A stretch of 19,208 bases of DNA, taken from Lentisphaeria bacterium. Its GTDB lineage: Bacteria; Verrucomicrobiota; Lentisphaeria; Oligosphaerales; Oligosphaeraceae. The position numbers and the translations under genes were made by a program. Positions 1 to 8,192 of the stretch are shown one piece after another. The stretch's first letter is position 1; each line of letters opens with the position of its first letter. The stretch is from the NCBI GenBank assembly GCA_016287975.1, contig JAEEXV010000157.1:1-19208 (forward strand), in the 5' to 3' direction. The notes under the pieces were generated by a model. That model did no database searches. It was given only the letters and a program-made list of their open reading frames with translations, and was not told the origin of the DNA.

Positions 1-37
1 CCCTCCGCCCCCGCCCCCGACAATGGCATCCCTTTCC

Positions 38-135
38 GGGCGCCAGCCTGTCTTCGGCGCCCTTCCAGGGGTTCCGCTCGCCGCTTCGCGGCTCGCTCCA
101 CCCCTGGCTATGCTCTGGCGCCCCCTTGCGGGGGC
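38..135. repeat. Cluster of three hairpins, REP-like intergenic repeat
   Basis: Three inverted repeats lie almost back to back. GGGCGCC (38-44) pairs with GGCGCCC (56-62). CCAGGGGT (65-72) pairs with ACCCCTGG (100-107), and an inner stem GCCGC/GCGGC lies inside that loop. GCCCCC (120-125) pairs with GGGGGC (130-135) across TTGC. There is no credible coding sequence here; the short open frame from 23 has no homology I recognise. The style resembles REP-type dispersed intergenic hairpins, but only one copy is in this window, so dispersal is inferred. It could instead be the terminator zone of a gene lying before the window. Confidence 0.45.
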
Positions 136-172
136 TTCCCCGAGCGGGAATGCCGCACTTCTCCACGGTGGC

Positions 173-245
173 CGCGCATTGCCAGATTCCACGAAGTCGC
201 CTTGCTTTCCGAAATGGCGGTTTTACCGACCCTCTTGGGGAACAG
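173..245 (+). repeat. Dispersed repeat, copy A
   Basis: About 72 bp that recurs inverted at 9682-9753, with roughly 65 positions identical by eye; the core GAAATGGCGGTTTTACCGAC is exact. A shorter, more diverged copy is at 9817-9865. Two mini-hairpins can form, CGGT-TTT-ACCG and CCC-TCTT-GGG, followed by GGGGAACA. The GGGGAACA end points to the phosphatase gene that starts at 317. It may be a miniature mobile element, a REP-like unit or a leader structure; the sequence does not decide. Confidence 0.6.
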
Positions 246-252
246 AGGTAGG

Positions 253-261
253 GTTATATTG
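253..261 (+). promoter_or_regulatory. Promoter box GTTATATTG upstream of the phosphatase gene
   Basis: This differs by one base from the GTTATATTA box found upstream of three other genes in this window. It holds a -10-like TATATT at 255-260 and ends 55 nt before the ATG at 317. No convincing -35 hexamer is present at 16-18 bp spacing. The distance agrees with the other three cases and supports the 317 start. Confidence 0.5.
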
Positions 262-316
262 AAGGGCATTGCGCGATGGGGGAATGAAACGGCGACACAT
301 TATGGAGACAAGAAAG

Positions 317-2491
317 ATGAGACATTGGCTGGGAATCTGGGGAGCCGTGCTGGCGGGGATGATGCTGCCAATGGCGGCGCAGGGCGCGTTCCAGATCACC
401 AGGCCACGCGATGGCGAGACAGTATCGTTGCTGAAGCCGATGCAGCGCGCGCTGGCGCTGATGACGGAGGCGCAATTGGAGGTCTTCCTCACGCAGGGGA
501 CGGTGGAGCGGATGGCGGATGTGACGACCTATCCCGCAGGCATTGAAGTGGAATGGAATGCGGCGTCGGGGGCGGTTGCCTGCTATGAAGTGCGGGTGGC
601 GGACAATGCGGAAATGAAGAGGGACAAGCGCATCCGTGCCGTCCAGCCGAAGTGCGTGATTCAGAATCTGGAAATCGGCAGGACCTACTACCTGCAAGTG
701 GCGGCGTTGGATGCCGCGAAAAGAGCATTCCAGGAGACCAAGGTGCAGTCGTTCGTGGTGGAGAACCTCGCGCCACGCGTGATGAACATTCCTGGGGTGC
801 CGAATGTGCGCGACCTGGGGGGCCGCATCGGACTGGAGGGGCGCGTGATTCCGCAGGGGATGATTTTCCGCTCCGCCGCATTCAATGACAATTCGACGGA
901 CGGCGGGAAGACCGCGGGCAAGACCCGCATGGACAAGGAGAATCTCGCCATTGCCGCGGAGGCGCTTGCGCTGAAGACCGAGATCGACCTGCGGTGGGAC
1001 AGCGAGCTCGCGGACATGTCGGCTTCGCCGTTGGGACAAGGGGTGCGGTACCAGCGCATCCCGTCGACGCTCTACGGTGGACTTTTCTCCCCGAACGGAC
1101 ATGAGAACTACCGAAAACTCTTCCAGGTCTTCACCAGGTCGGAGAACTACCCCATCGGCTTCCACTGCATCCTGGGGGCCGACCGCACTGGCTCCCTGGC
1201 GGCGGTGCTTCTGGCGACCTTGGGCGTCTCCCGCGAGGAAATCATCCGGGATTTCTGCTTCACCAGCCTTTATGCGCCATTCCTACGGGCGCCGCACAGC
1301 ATCCGTCCCGTGCTGGACGGTTTGGCGAAGTGCGGTCAGCCAGGCGATCCGCTTTCGACGCAGGCGATGCGTTATCTGCTGCGCTGTGGCATCCGAAGCC
1401 AGCAGATCTATGATTTCCTGACGATTGTGCTTGGGCCAGAATTGGCGATGCCGTCCGCGCTGGAGGAGGCACGGGTCCGTGAACAACTCCAGGAGCGTTT
1501 TCAGCTGCCCGCGAAGGGGCTGGCGGTGGCGCCGTACACGGTGCGCGAGGAGACAATGCTCCAGAATGGACGCCAGGTGCATTGGCGGGTGCCATTCTGG
1601 CATGTCTCGCCGCTGCGCTCCGCGGGGGCCGATGGCACGGGGGCGTTCTGCCTGCATCTGCGGAATGACGCCCCAGTGCCGACCACCGTCGCTTTGGCAC
1701 CGGAGGTGAAGGCCCTTGCCGCCCGGCAGTATCATGTGCTGGATCCATTGAGCAAAGTCGTCTACTGCGCCCCAGATGGCGCGACGCGCTGGAAAACGGA
1801 GGAACTGTCACGCTTCGCCCTCGTGCTTCGCCCGCAGGAGGAGCAGATGATCGTGGTGCAGCCCGCGGTCGGCGAACTGCCCGACGGCCATCAGCCCCTT
1901 GCCTGGCGGCCCCCCTCCTACTCACCGTATGTCGCCGAGGCGCCCGCCGCTCCCGCACCGAGGATCGACGGGCGATTGGACGACGCGGCATGGCAGGGTC
2001 AGGCGCCGCTGGCGATGACGGACACCGAAGGCGCGCCCGTCCACAACGCGCCCAAGGTGTATCTGCGCACGGACGCGGCGCACACCACGCTCTACATCGC
2101 GGCGGAACTCCAGGATGGCACTCCTTGCGCGAAGGCGCACGCTTCCCGCGACGCCTCGCTCTGGACGGAGGATTCCATCGAACTATTCTTCGCCAGCCAT
2201 GGCGATGCGAAGACCTACCAGGTCATCCTAAGCGCCGCAGGCTGCATCTGGGACGGCATAAACGGCGACGGCCGCGCCTGGACGCTCGCGCAGTGCGAGT
2301 TCAAGGCCGCGCGCACGCCGTCTGGCTGGACCATGGAGGCGGCCATCCCCTTGGCGCAGTTTGGCTTCGAAGGCGCTTTGGAACTGAATGTCTGCGCGAA
2401 CAACAACCCGGGCGCGATCCACTACAACCTCTTCCCCACGCAAGGAGCCCTGGGCCACCGCGCCGCGATCTCCCCCGTTCTCCTGAAGTAG
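317..2491 (+). CDS. Secreted tyrosine phosphatase-like protein with C-terminal CBM9-like domain
   Basis: A 724-aa protein. A signal peptide (about residues 1-23, ending MAAQGA) predicts export. Residues ~70-140 look like a fibronectin III-type sandwich (VEWNAA...YYLQVAALD). Residues ~157-370 match the Y_phosphatase3 (DSP/SIW14-like) family, opening with NIPGVPNVRDLGG and carrying the CX5R loop HCILGADRTG, with nucleophile Cys284 and Arg290. Residues ~370-548 are an unassigned, probably beta-rich region. Residues ~549-724 (PRIDGRLDDAAWQ...WTEDSIELFF) resemble family 9 carbohydrate-binding modules. ATG317 was chosen over TTG269, ATG284 and ATG302 because GGAG sits 9 nt upstream, it gives a clean signal peptide, and the promoter box spacing fits. 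The gene appears monocistronic. Family knowledge predicts phosphate ester hydrolysis; the substrate is unknown, and a phospho-sugar or glycan phosphate is as plausible as phosphotyrosine. Confidence 0.85.
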   Translation: MRHWLGIWGAVLAGMMLPMAAQGAFQITRPRDGETVSLLKPMQRALALMTEAQLEVFLTQGTVERMADVTTYPAGIEVEWNAASGAVACYEVRVADNAEMKRDKRIRAVQPKCVIQNLEIGRTYYLQVAALDAAKRAFQETKVQSFVVENLAPRVMNIPGVPNVRDLGGRIGLEGRVIPQGMIFRSAAFNDNSTDGGKTAGKTRMDKENLAIAAEALALKTEIDLRWDSELADMSASPLGQGVRYQRIPSTLYGGLFSPNGHENYRKLFQVFTRSENYPIGFHCILGADRTGSLAAVLLATLGVSREEIIRDFCFTSLYAPFLRAPHSIRPVLDGLAKCGQPGDPLSTQAMRYLLRCGIRSQQIYDFLTIVLGPELAMPSALEEARVREQLQERFQLPAKGLAVAPYTVREETMLQNGRQVHWRVPFWHVSPLRSAGADGTGAFCLHLRNDAPVPTTVALAPEVKALAARQYHVLDPLSKVVYCAPDGATRWKTEELSRFALVLRPQEEQMIVVQPAVGELPDGHQPLAWRPPSYSPYVAEAPAAPAPRIDGRLDDAAWQGQAPLAMTDTEGAPVHNAPKVYLRTDAAHTTLYIAAELQDGTPCAKAHASRDASLWTEDSIELFFASHGDAKTYQVILSAAGCIWDGINGDGRAWTLAQCEFKAARTPSGWTMEAAIPLAQFGFEGALELNVCANNNPGAIHYNLFPTQGALGHRAAISPVLLK

Positions 2492-2562
2492 TGTTCGCCA
2501 CAGGCTTTCACGGCAAAGTAACCACCCGAATTTCACCAGGCGCTGGCACCAGAAAAGTCCAG

Positions 2563-2602
2563 CCGCCAGGACCGACCTGGCGGCACCGCAGGTGATGGTG
2601 CC
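2563..2602 (+). terminator. Terminator-like double hairpin after the phosphatase gene
   Basis: CCGCCAGG (2563-2570) pairs perfectly with CCTGGCGG (2576-2583) across a 5-nt loop. GGCACC (2582-2587) can pair with GGTGCC (2597-2602). The site is 72 nt after the stop codon. There is no T-run, so intrinsic termination is uncertain. Confidence 0.4.
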
Positions 2603-2963
2603 GCGCTCCCGCGCGGCCGGCCAATCGGCATTGATCGGCGTGGCTCGACATTGGGCGCCCCCCGTTGGCGCATCCCGCCTGGATCCTTGCACCCACTTTG
2701 GCTGGCCATCTGAACCACACCCGACTCTCAAACCTACATCCAGGGGAACCGCAGTCGGAGTCGCGTGTTTCCCCAACGGCATAAACCGCGCCTGGTCATT
2801 CCCTGGCCAGCGCTCAATTTGTGCGTGTCGGCCTCCGCGCCGCCCATTCGTCCAAAGGCATGGGCCATATCTGGCGTCAGAACCGTCGCTGCTCATTCGC
2901 GCGAAAAATGGCGCAAGTTCCATTGAGCGTCAATCTGGGCGGAGGCTTACGCACAACCCCCAC
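2603..2963. other. Intergenic region between convergent genes, no gene seen
   Basis: This stretch separates the ends of two convergent genes. Open frames on both strands (for example from 2592 on + and 2923 on -) are rich in Arg, Pro and Gly, show no recognisable domain, and run into the neighbouring genes. I see no RNA gene and no clear repeat. A weak echo of the GGGGAAC repeat motif around 2741-2785 is too short to call. Confidence 0.5.
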
Positions 2964-5039
2964 TCACCAGGGATGCCGCAGCACCTTGCCGTCGCGGTAT
3001 TCGAGGTCAAAACACTCGCCTCCATAGTGGAGGCCCTTGAGCTTCATCCAGGGGATGGCTTTAGGTAGATGGCTGGCGGCGGCAAGGCCGTCCTCGTGGA
3101 TGCGGACACCGCCCCACCCCATGATGATGAGCTGGAGCATGCCGCACATTCCGGTGAGGAGAGAGATGGTCTCGTTGAAGGGGCTTTCGCTGGCGAGGAG
3201 GAAGTCGCCGCGGAAATGCTGGAGGAGATCGAGAAAGGCCTCCCAGCTGGATTCGGGGTTGCCGACCTCGCAGTCGATGACGCCGTCTATGGCGGAGCCC
3301 ATCATGATCTTCTGGTCTCCGTAGCGCACGCGGTAGTATTCGACCGTGCCGCGGCGAATTTCCTCGGGGAGGGGCATCTCCAAGGGGTAGATGACCAGAG
3401 TGGCGTCGGCCTGCTTGATGGGCTGCCCGGCATAGCCCTCGTATTCGAGGATGTGCTTGCCGCCCTCGTCGATGGGCACCCACAGTTTTTCGGCGACCGC
3501 AAGCCAGCGCGGATCGGCAGGGCGGCCAAGCATCCCGGCAACCCTGGCGGCGATTTCCAGGGTGGCCTTGGCGCTGTAGTTGGTCATGGCGTTGTTGTCC
3601 TGGAGGCAGGCCCATTCGTCAGGACAGCAGACCTGGCGGATCTCGTAGCGGTCACGCTCGGCGTTATAAGTGGCGCGGGAGACCCAGAAGTCGGCGTTGG
3701 CGAAAAGGATCTCGGCCCCCTGTCTCTCAAGAAAGCCGCGGTCGCCGGAGACGAGGTAGAACTGCCACTGGGCGAGTGCGACGCAGGAGTTGATCTGGTG
3801 CTGGTTCATATAGACCAGCCCCGGAATGCTCTCGTCCCCGAACTCCGCCGATTCCCAGGCGTATTGCGCCCCGGCCATGCCGTAGGCGGCGGCGTTGCGG
3901 CGCGCCCCGGGAAGCGTGCGGTAGCGATAGTTGACGTAGTTGCGCGCGAGTTCGGGATGCAGGAGCAGCAGTGGCGGGAAGGTCCACGCTTCGCCGTCGT
4001 GGAAGAGGTGCCCCTTCCAGGCGTTGCCGGTGAGACCGGTCGGACCCGGCATCGCGTCGACGCCCTCGCCGACATTCGCGTAGAGCTGATAGAGCGCAGT
4101 GCGCGCAAGCATCTGGACGCCCGGATGCGGCACCTCGATGTCGTGCTCCCAGAGACACGCCCAGGCGGCCTCGTGCGCGGCGCGATGCTCCTCGAAGTGC
4201 GCCATGCCACCGGCGGCGAGCGTCGCGGCGGCGTTCTGGGGATCGTCGCACTGCCCGTCGGCAAAGAGGGCGGCGCACTTGCGGAAGAGGTAGCGCCGTC
4301 CGGATTCGCTGTGCAAGGGAATCTGGCGCTCGAAGCCGCCGCGCATCGGCACGAGGTTCCCGGCTTGGTCTTCGCCGTCCAGCGAGATCATGGTCGCGGC
4401 GGCCTGGAGGCGGCGGCGCCCGCCGGCGCGCAGGAAGACGCACTTGGCTGTGTCGCCGGGGCGGCGCAGGAAGTATTCCGTCTCACCCTGGATGGGCAAG
4501 AAGCCGCCGTCGACTTTGTCGACGATGGTGTAGTAGTCGGCCTGTGCGGGGATGAGTTCCATCTCGACACAGCCGAGGTTCTTGCAGACGCGGTCGAGCC
4601 AGATGCGAATCTTGATATGCAGGGTGCCGCCCCAGTGAACCCAGTCGCATTCAGTGGTGACGGTGGCGGTTTTCCAGTCGAGAGTCTGGGTATAGCGGAG
4701 GAGCGCACCAGAATCGCGCCGGAAGACGGAGCGGCCGTGCCGGACTTCAAGGCCGAGGAAATTCAGTGCGGGCATCATCTCGTCGATGTCCCAGAGGTTG
4801 TACATCTGAGTGCCGCCAGGAGCCATCTTGACGGCGTGGAAGAGCGGATAGAGGGAGGGCTGGCCCTCGACGGGGACGCGCAGGCCGATAAGGCCGTTGC
4901 CGATGAAGGCGTCGCGGCGGCCGGGGGTGCCGGTGTCGTGGGAGACGCAAGTCCAGCCGTCGTGGTCGGTGTGGTCGAAACGCTCCCTGGTCAGGGTGCC
5001 GAGGAGGCGGTATGCCTCCGCGAGGTCGGAATCGTTCAT
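2964..5039 (-). CDS. Glycoside hydrolase family 65-like enzyme (disaccharide phosphorylase or hydrolase)
   Basis: A 691-aa protein with no signal peptide, so cytoplasmic. The N-terminal beta-sandwich includes RRDAFIGNGLIGLRVP (family pattern NGxxGxR). The (alpha/alpha)6 catalytic core includes AQYAWESAEFGDE, HQINSCVALAQWQFYLVSGD and PDEWACLQDNNAMTNYSA. In GH65 the general acid is the Glu of the PDE motif, here Glu475. A small C-terminal sheet (GGECFDLEYRDGKVL) closes the protein. Known members phosphorolyse or hydrolyse alpha-linked disaccharides such as maltose, trehalose, kojibiose or nigerose; phosphorylase and hydrolase cannot be told apart here. The start is preceded by CCAGGAG at 10-nt spacing. 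It is the last gene of the five-gene operon, 19 nt after the pseudopilin gene. The length is a little short of the usual 750 aa or so. Confidence 0.85.
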   Translation of the reverse strand: MNDSDLAEAYRLLGTLTRERFDHTDHDGWTCVSHDTGTPGRRDAFIGNGLIGLRVPVEGQPSLYPLFHAVKMAPGGTQMYNLWDIDEMMPALNFLGLEVRHGRSVFRRDSGALLRYTQTLDWKTATVTTECDWVHWGGTLHIKIRIWLDRVCKNLGCVEMELIPAQADYYTIVDKVDGGFLPIQGETEYFLRRPGDTAKCVFLRAGGRRRLQAAATMISLDGEDQAGNLVPMRGGFERQIPLHSESGRRYLFRKCAALFADGQCDDPQNAAATLAAGGMAHFEEHRAAHEAAWACLWEHDIEVPHPGVQMLARTALYQLYANVGEGVDAMPGPTGLTGNAWKGHLFHDGEAWTFPPLLLLHPELARNYVNYRYRTLPGARRNAAAYGMAGAQYAWESAEFGDESIPGLVYMNQHQINSCVALAQWQFYLVSGDRGFLERQGAEILFANADFWVSRATYNAERDRYEIRQVCCPDEWACLQDNNAMTNYSAKATLEIAARVAGMLGRPADPRWLAVAEKLWVPIDEGGKHILEYEGYAGQPIKQADATLVIYPLEMPLPEEIRRGTVEYYRVRYGDQKIMMGSAIDGVIDCEVGNPESSWEAFLDLLQHFRGDFLLASESPFNETISLLTGMCGMLQLIIMGWGGVRIHEDGLAAASHLPKAIPWMKLKGLHYGGECFDLEYRDGKVLRHPW

Positions 5040-5058
5040 GGCGGCGAGGCTCCTGGAA

Positions 5059-5769
5059 TCAGTAGTTGTCGAAAAGATCCATGTTGACTTTCCACGTGGT
5101 ACTCTCGCTCTTGACCCGCTGGACGGGCACGCTCTTCACGGAAGCCCCCATGGTCAACGCGTTGACATTGCCGGGATGGTTGTAGTAGAGACCACGCGTG
5201 GCCAGATACTCGGTGGGGCAAAGGTCGAACATGATGCACAGTTTGGCGGGATCGCGGCCGACGCGCGCGCGCTCGTGGTAGGCGGTCATGCCGACCTGCC
5301 CCGCCGCCTCGGCCTTCCAAATCTGAACGCGATAACTGACCTGCGCACGCCCGTTTTCATTGAGTGTATAGTTCTTCGAGTCGCTGGGGCAGCGGAAGAA
5401 AGGCCGCAACTGCTCCAGCCGCTTCAACTGGGCGGCCCGGCCGGTGCCGGCCTCGATGGGGCCGCCAGGGAGGCACCCCTCGTTGGACAGCGCGGTGAAG
5501 AAGGTCTTGGCGACCCCGGCAGTGTGGTCGCAGAAGTAGAAGGTGTTGGGGTTGGCATTGGCGTCCTTGCCGTAGAAGGGAAGCCAGTCGTCGTTTTGGT
5601 CGGCGTACATCGTCACGGCGAGGCCAACCGTCTTCATCTGATTGACGCAAGCGATGGAACGCGCCTTCTCGCGCGCCTTCGACAACGCCGGCAGCAGCAT
5701 GGAGGCGAGAATGGCGATGATTGCAATGACAACAAGCAATTCAATGAGAGTGAAAATTCTGGTTTTCAT
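5059..5769 (-). CDS. Type II secretion/pilin-like protein with prepilin N-terminus
   Basis: A 236-aa protein beginning [18 protein letters not shown], a class III (prepilin) signal followed by a hydrophobic helix and the [12 protein letters not shown] stretch common in Lentisphaerota and Planctomycetota pseudopilins. Glu10 corresponds to mature Glu5. The residue before Phe is Ile rather than the classic Gly. The C-terminal half has the lineage's H-X9-DG region in degenerate form: His198, then Met207-Gly208 in place of Asp-Gly (TMGASVKSV). The body is predicted as a globular pseudopilin head. It would be processed by a prepilin peptidase and displayed or secreted by a type II-like machine encoded elsewhere. 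It lies between two carbohydrate enzyme genes, with 53 nt upstream and 19 nt downstream, which suggests a role tied to that substrate. The Shine-Dalgarno is weak. Confidence 0.85.
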   Translation of the reverse strand: MKTRIFTLIELLVVIAIIAILASMLLPALSKAREKARSIACVNQMKTVGLAVTMYADQNDDWLPFYGKDANANPNTFYFCDHTAGVAKTFFTALSNEGCLPGGPIEAGTGRAAQLKRLEQLRPFFRCPSDSKNYTLNENGRAQVSYRVQIWKAEAAGQVGMTAYHERARVGRDPAKLCIMFDLCPTEYLATRGLYYNHPGNVNALTMGASVKSVPVQRVKSESTTWKVNMDLFDNY

Positions 5770-5822
5770 GGCTGTCAGGTAATGGCAAGTCGCCTTGGTT
5801 CTTTTGGTCTTTTCCTTGGGCG

Positions 5823-7142
5823 CTATTTCACGAGTTTCGGGGTGATGAGGAATGCTTTTACGCTGTACGGCTCCAGTTCGATCTTGAAGCCGTAGCCGGG
5901 ACCGCTGATGTGATGCGAGAAGAGTTCGAGGGCGTAGGCACCGGCGATCTTCGGGGAAAATTGGAAAAGCGAGGTCTGCTTTTCAGGGCTGTTGTTGGCG
6001 ACGAGCAGGAGCGTGGATTTCTCGGCGGGGTTGCGTCGGGCGATCCAGGAAATGGTCTTGACCTCGCGGAAGAAGTACTCCTCGTCCTCCTTGCCGGCCA
6101 TGCGGGAGCGCTTGCGCACCTTGTACTTGGTCATGTCCTGGTCACGAGCGCAGGTGACCTCCGCATCGACGGGCTCGCCGAGGAGCCAGGGGACGAGTGA
6201 GGAGATTTCGAGCATGACGGGAAGCAACACCTGGTTGGTGTAGTCGTTGCTGGCGCGGCGCTGGCGCCAGCCCATGATGCCCATGGCACCGAAGGTGATG
6301 GGCGCGAACCAGAAGTAGCGGATCTCGGCCTGCGTGTAGGTGCGGTTCTTCCAGCGTCCGCCCATGGAGGCGAAGCCAGGCGGACAGTAGACGAAGCAGC
6401 GCTTGCCAAGTTTCTGGGCGGCGGCAGCGGCAAGCTGCGCGTCGTAGGGCAGCCCGTAGTAGCCACTAGGCTCGCCGGAAGTGGGGTATTCGTTGGCGAT
6501 GAGGATGTCGTAGAGTTTGTCGGACTGTGCATAGGTGGTCCACCACGCCTGGCATGGGATGTAGACGGCCTCGGGATGGGCGGCGTGGATCAATTCGATG
6601 AACCACTGGCTGGCCTCGACCATGTACATGCTCAGGGCCTTGTCCATGTCCTCCTCCTTGAGTTGCTTCGTCTTCTTCCACTCGCCCAAGGTGCCGTAGA
6701 GACGGTTCTCAAGTTCATCGAGAGTGTATCCCAGGACGTTGCCGTAACGGCGCAGTTCCTGGAGGACGGGCGTCAACTTTGCCTTGCGCTCGGCGATCTG
6801 CCCCGGCGTCAGCATCCGAAAGGTATGGCGGTCGATGGCGTCAAGGACATAGTTCAGGGGAAGTTCAACGAGGATGGCGACATCGGGATGGTTGTCGCGG
6901 AACCAGCGGATGACCTCCAGGTTGGTGGCGTAGCGCTCGGTATGGGGGTCGATGGGCAGGATGACGCAGTTCATGCCCGCCCCCTTGAGGAACGGGTGGA
7001 TCGCACAGCGGTTGGACTCCATACGGGCGTCCCAGTTGCCCAGGAGGAAAATGGGCTTGCCACGGAAAGTCAGGGGCTGGAAGGCGGGGCCGGCCGCTAG
7101 AAAGGCGACGCTGGCCAAGAAGATGAGAAGCAGGCGTTTCAT
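5823..7142 (-). CDS. Secreted TIM-barrel protein, putative glycoside hydrolase
   Basis: A 439-aa protein with signal peptide [18 protein letters not shown]. The body alternates strands and helices as a (beta/alpha)8 barrel: [67 protein letters not shown]. Asp142/Glu143 after a strand and Glu218 are candidate acids of a clan GH-A-like retaining pair. Residues ~380-435 form a small beta domain ([12 protein letters not shown]...VKAFLIT) like those closing GH39 or GH42-type enzymes. I do not recognise a named family, so the activity is unknown. The start overlaps the regulator's stop codon (ATGA, 7139-7142), indicating translational coupling. Extending upstream to 7409 would bury the signal peptide and overlap the regulator, so it was rejected. 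Confidence 0.75.
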   Translation of the reverse strand: MKRLLLIFLASVAFLAAGPAFQPLTFRGKPIFLLGNWDARMESNRCAIHPFLKGAGMNCVILPIDPHTERYATNLEVIRWFRDNHPDVAILVELPLNYVLDAIDRHTFRMLTPGQIAERKAKLTPVLQELRRYGNVLGYTLDELENRLYGTLGEWKKTKQLKEEDMDKALSMYMVEASQWFIELIHAAHPEAVYIPCQAWWTTYAQSDKLYDILIANEYPTSGEPSGYYGLPYDAQLAAAAAQKLGKRCFVYCPPGFASMGGRWKNRTYTQAEIRYFWFAPITFGAMGIMGWRQRRASNDYTNQVLLPVMLEISSLVPWLLGEPVDAEVTCARDQDMTKYKVRKRSRMAGKEDEEYFFREVKTISWIARRNPAEKSTLLLVANNSPEKQTSLFQFSPKIAGAYALELFSHHISGPGYGFKIELEPYSVKAFLITPKLVK

Positions 7143-8188
7143 GATGGCGTTGTGGTATTGGTGGGTGGGGAGGTGGACAGGAACTCGAATTTCGGCTGGA
7201 TGAGGCGGCCGCTCCAATGACGGCCCGGGAAGAAAATGTGTTCGCGCAGAAGACCATAGCCGGCGCTCCAGACCTCGTTGATGGAAACCAGCGGCGCGAA
7301 GAGGCGGACGGAGCGCGGGGCGGAGACGGGGCGGCACTCCCGCCCCTCCTGGATTTCCATCCAGATCTGCAGCGAGGCGGGTACACCGTAGCCCGGCTCC
7401 CCAAAGCAACGCAGCTGCTCGTCGTTGAAATGCATGAAGGAGAGAAGCACCTCGGGCCAGGAACGGTGCGCCTTCATGTAGGCCAGCATCGCGGTGAGGC
7501 GACGGTCGACGTTATCGTGCCAGTTGAGCAGGATGTCGTCGTAGGCCTCGTGCGGCAGGCCGAACTCTCGTTTCAGGCGCAGGAAGTTGCGGCGCAGCAT
7601 CTCGTCGTAGCTCTCGACCTTGCTGTGCATGAAGGCGGCAATGCGGCGGTAGCCCTCGGCCACAAGGCGCTCCAGAAGCTGACGGCAGGCGTCGGCGTTG
7701 TCGAAATCGACGTAATTGAGGTGCGGATAACAGTCGAGGACATTGCAAGAGACGAAGGGGATGCCCGCATCCTCCAGTCGGCGCGCGGTCTCAAAGGTCA
7801 GCGTGCTGTTGAGGAAAAGGATGCCGAGCAGGGGACGGCGCACTTCGGTCGAAATGCAGGCGTCTTTCTGAATGACGGGATCCAGTCCATCGTCGGCGAT
7901 CTGGCGGAACAGCGCTGCCAGGGAATGGTGGCATTCGGGGACGCCGACGGTGACGATGGCGACGATGCCGTGAAGAAGCCGGCGCCGGTCGATGACGGTG
8001 CCGCCGCGACGGCGGGAAACGAGGAGGCCGCGCGACAGCAACGGGCGAAGCGCAGCAGCGACAGTCTCGCGCGAGACGCCGAACTCCGCCGCCAGCGCGC
8101 TTTGTGGCGGCAGCAGGCGCTCGTAAACGCGGTGGCGGATGCGCCGCTCCAGTTCGGAAGTAATGGATGGTGCCTTGGTCGGAAACAT
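7139..8188 (-). CDS. GntR-family regulator with LacI-like sugar-sensing domain
   Basis: A 349-aa protein (355 aa if GTG8206 is used). Residues ~9-66 are a GntR winged helix: SELERRIRHRVYERLLPPQSALAAEFG region, then VSRETVAAALRPLL and a wing RRRGGTVI. The rest resembles a periplasmic-binding-protein/LacI effector domain (GIVAIVTVG, ILFLNSTLTFE, GIPFVSCNVLD, VDFDNADA, GYRRIAAFMH). This architecture (the AraR/GntR-LacI type) binds a sugar and controls transport or breakdown operons. It sits inside the operon it probably controls, directly after the FAD gene (4 nt after TGA, or overlapping it by 14 nt from GTG8206) and overlapping the barrel gene by ATGA. Neither start has a good Shine-Dalgarno, consistent with coupled translation. 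A likely operator is the palindrome at 9500-9517. Confidence 0.85.
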   Translation of the reverse strand: MFPTKAPSITSELERRIRHRVYERLLPPQSALAAEFGVSRETVAAALRPLLSRGLLVSRRRGGTVIDRRRLLHGIVAIVTVGVPECHHSLAALFRQIADDGLDPVIQKDACISTEVRRPLLGILFLNSTLTFETARRLEDAGIPFVSCNVLDCYPHLNYVDFDNADACRQLLERLVAEGYRRIAAFMHSKVESYDEMLRRNFLRLKREFGLPHEAYDDILLNWHDNVDRRLTAMLAYMKAHRSWPEVLLSFMHFNDEQLRCFGEPGYGVPASLQIWMEIQEGRECRPVSAPRSVRLFAPLVSINEVWSAGYGLLREHIFFPGRHWSGRLIQPKFEFLSTSPPTNTTTPS

Positions 8189-8192
8189 CGGC

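Noticed and set aside
269..316. Upstream TTG, ATG284 and ATG302 starts of the phosphatase
   Set aside because: These starts have no well-placed ribosome site and lengthen the signal peptide n-region; ATG317 has GGAG at 9 nt.
2741..2785. Possible fourth copy of the GGGGAAC repeat
   Set aside because: Only the GGGGAA and nearby ACACGCG match; the core and hairpins are missing.
3069..5087. 672-codon open frame on + strand opposite the GH65 gene
   Set aside because: It is a GC-driven antisense shadow: Gly, Ala and Val-rich, with no domain, while the minus frame has clear GH65 motifs.
7143..7409. Upstream extension of the TIM-barrel protein by 89 codons
   Set aside because: It would overlap the regulator gene throughout and hide an obvious signal peptide; the ATGA overlap at 7139-7142 explains the start.
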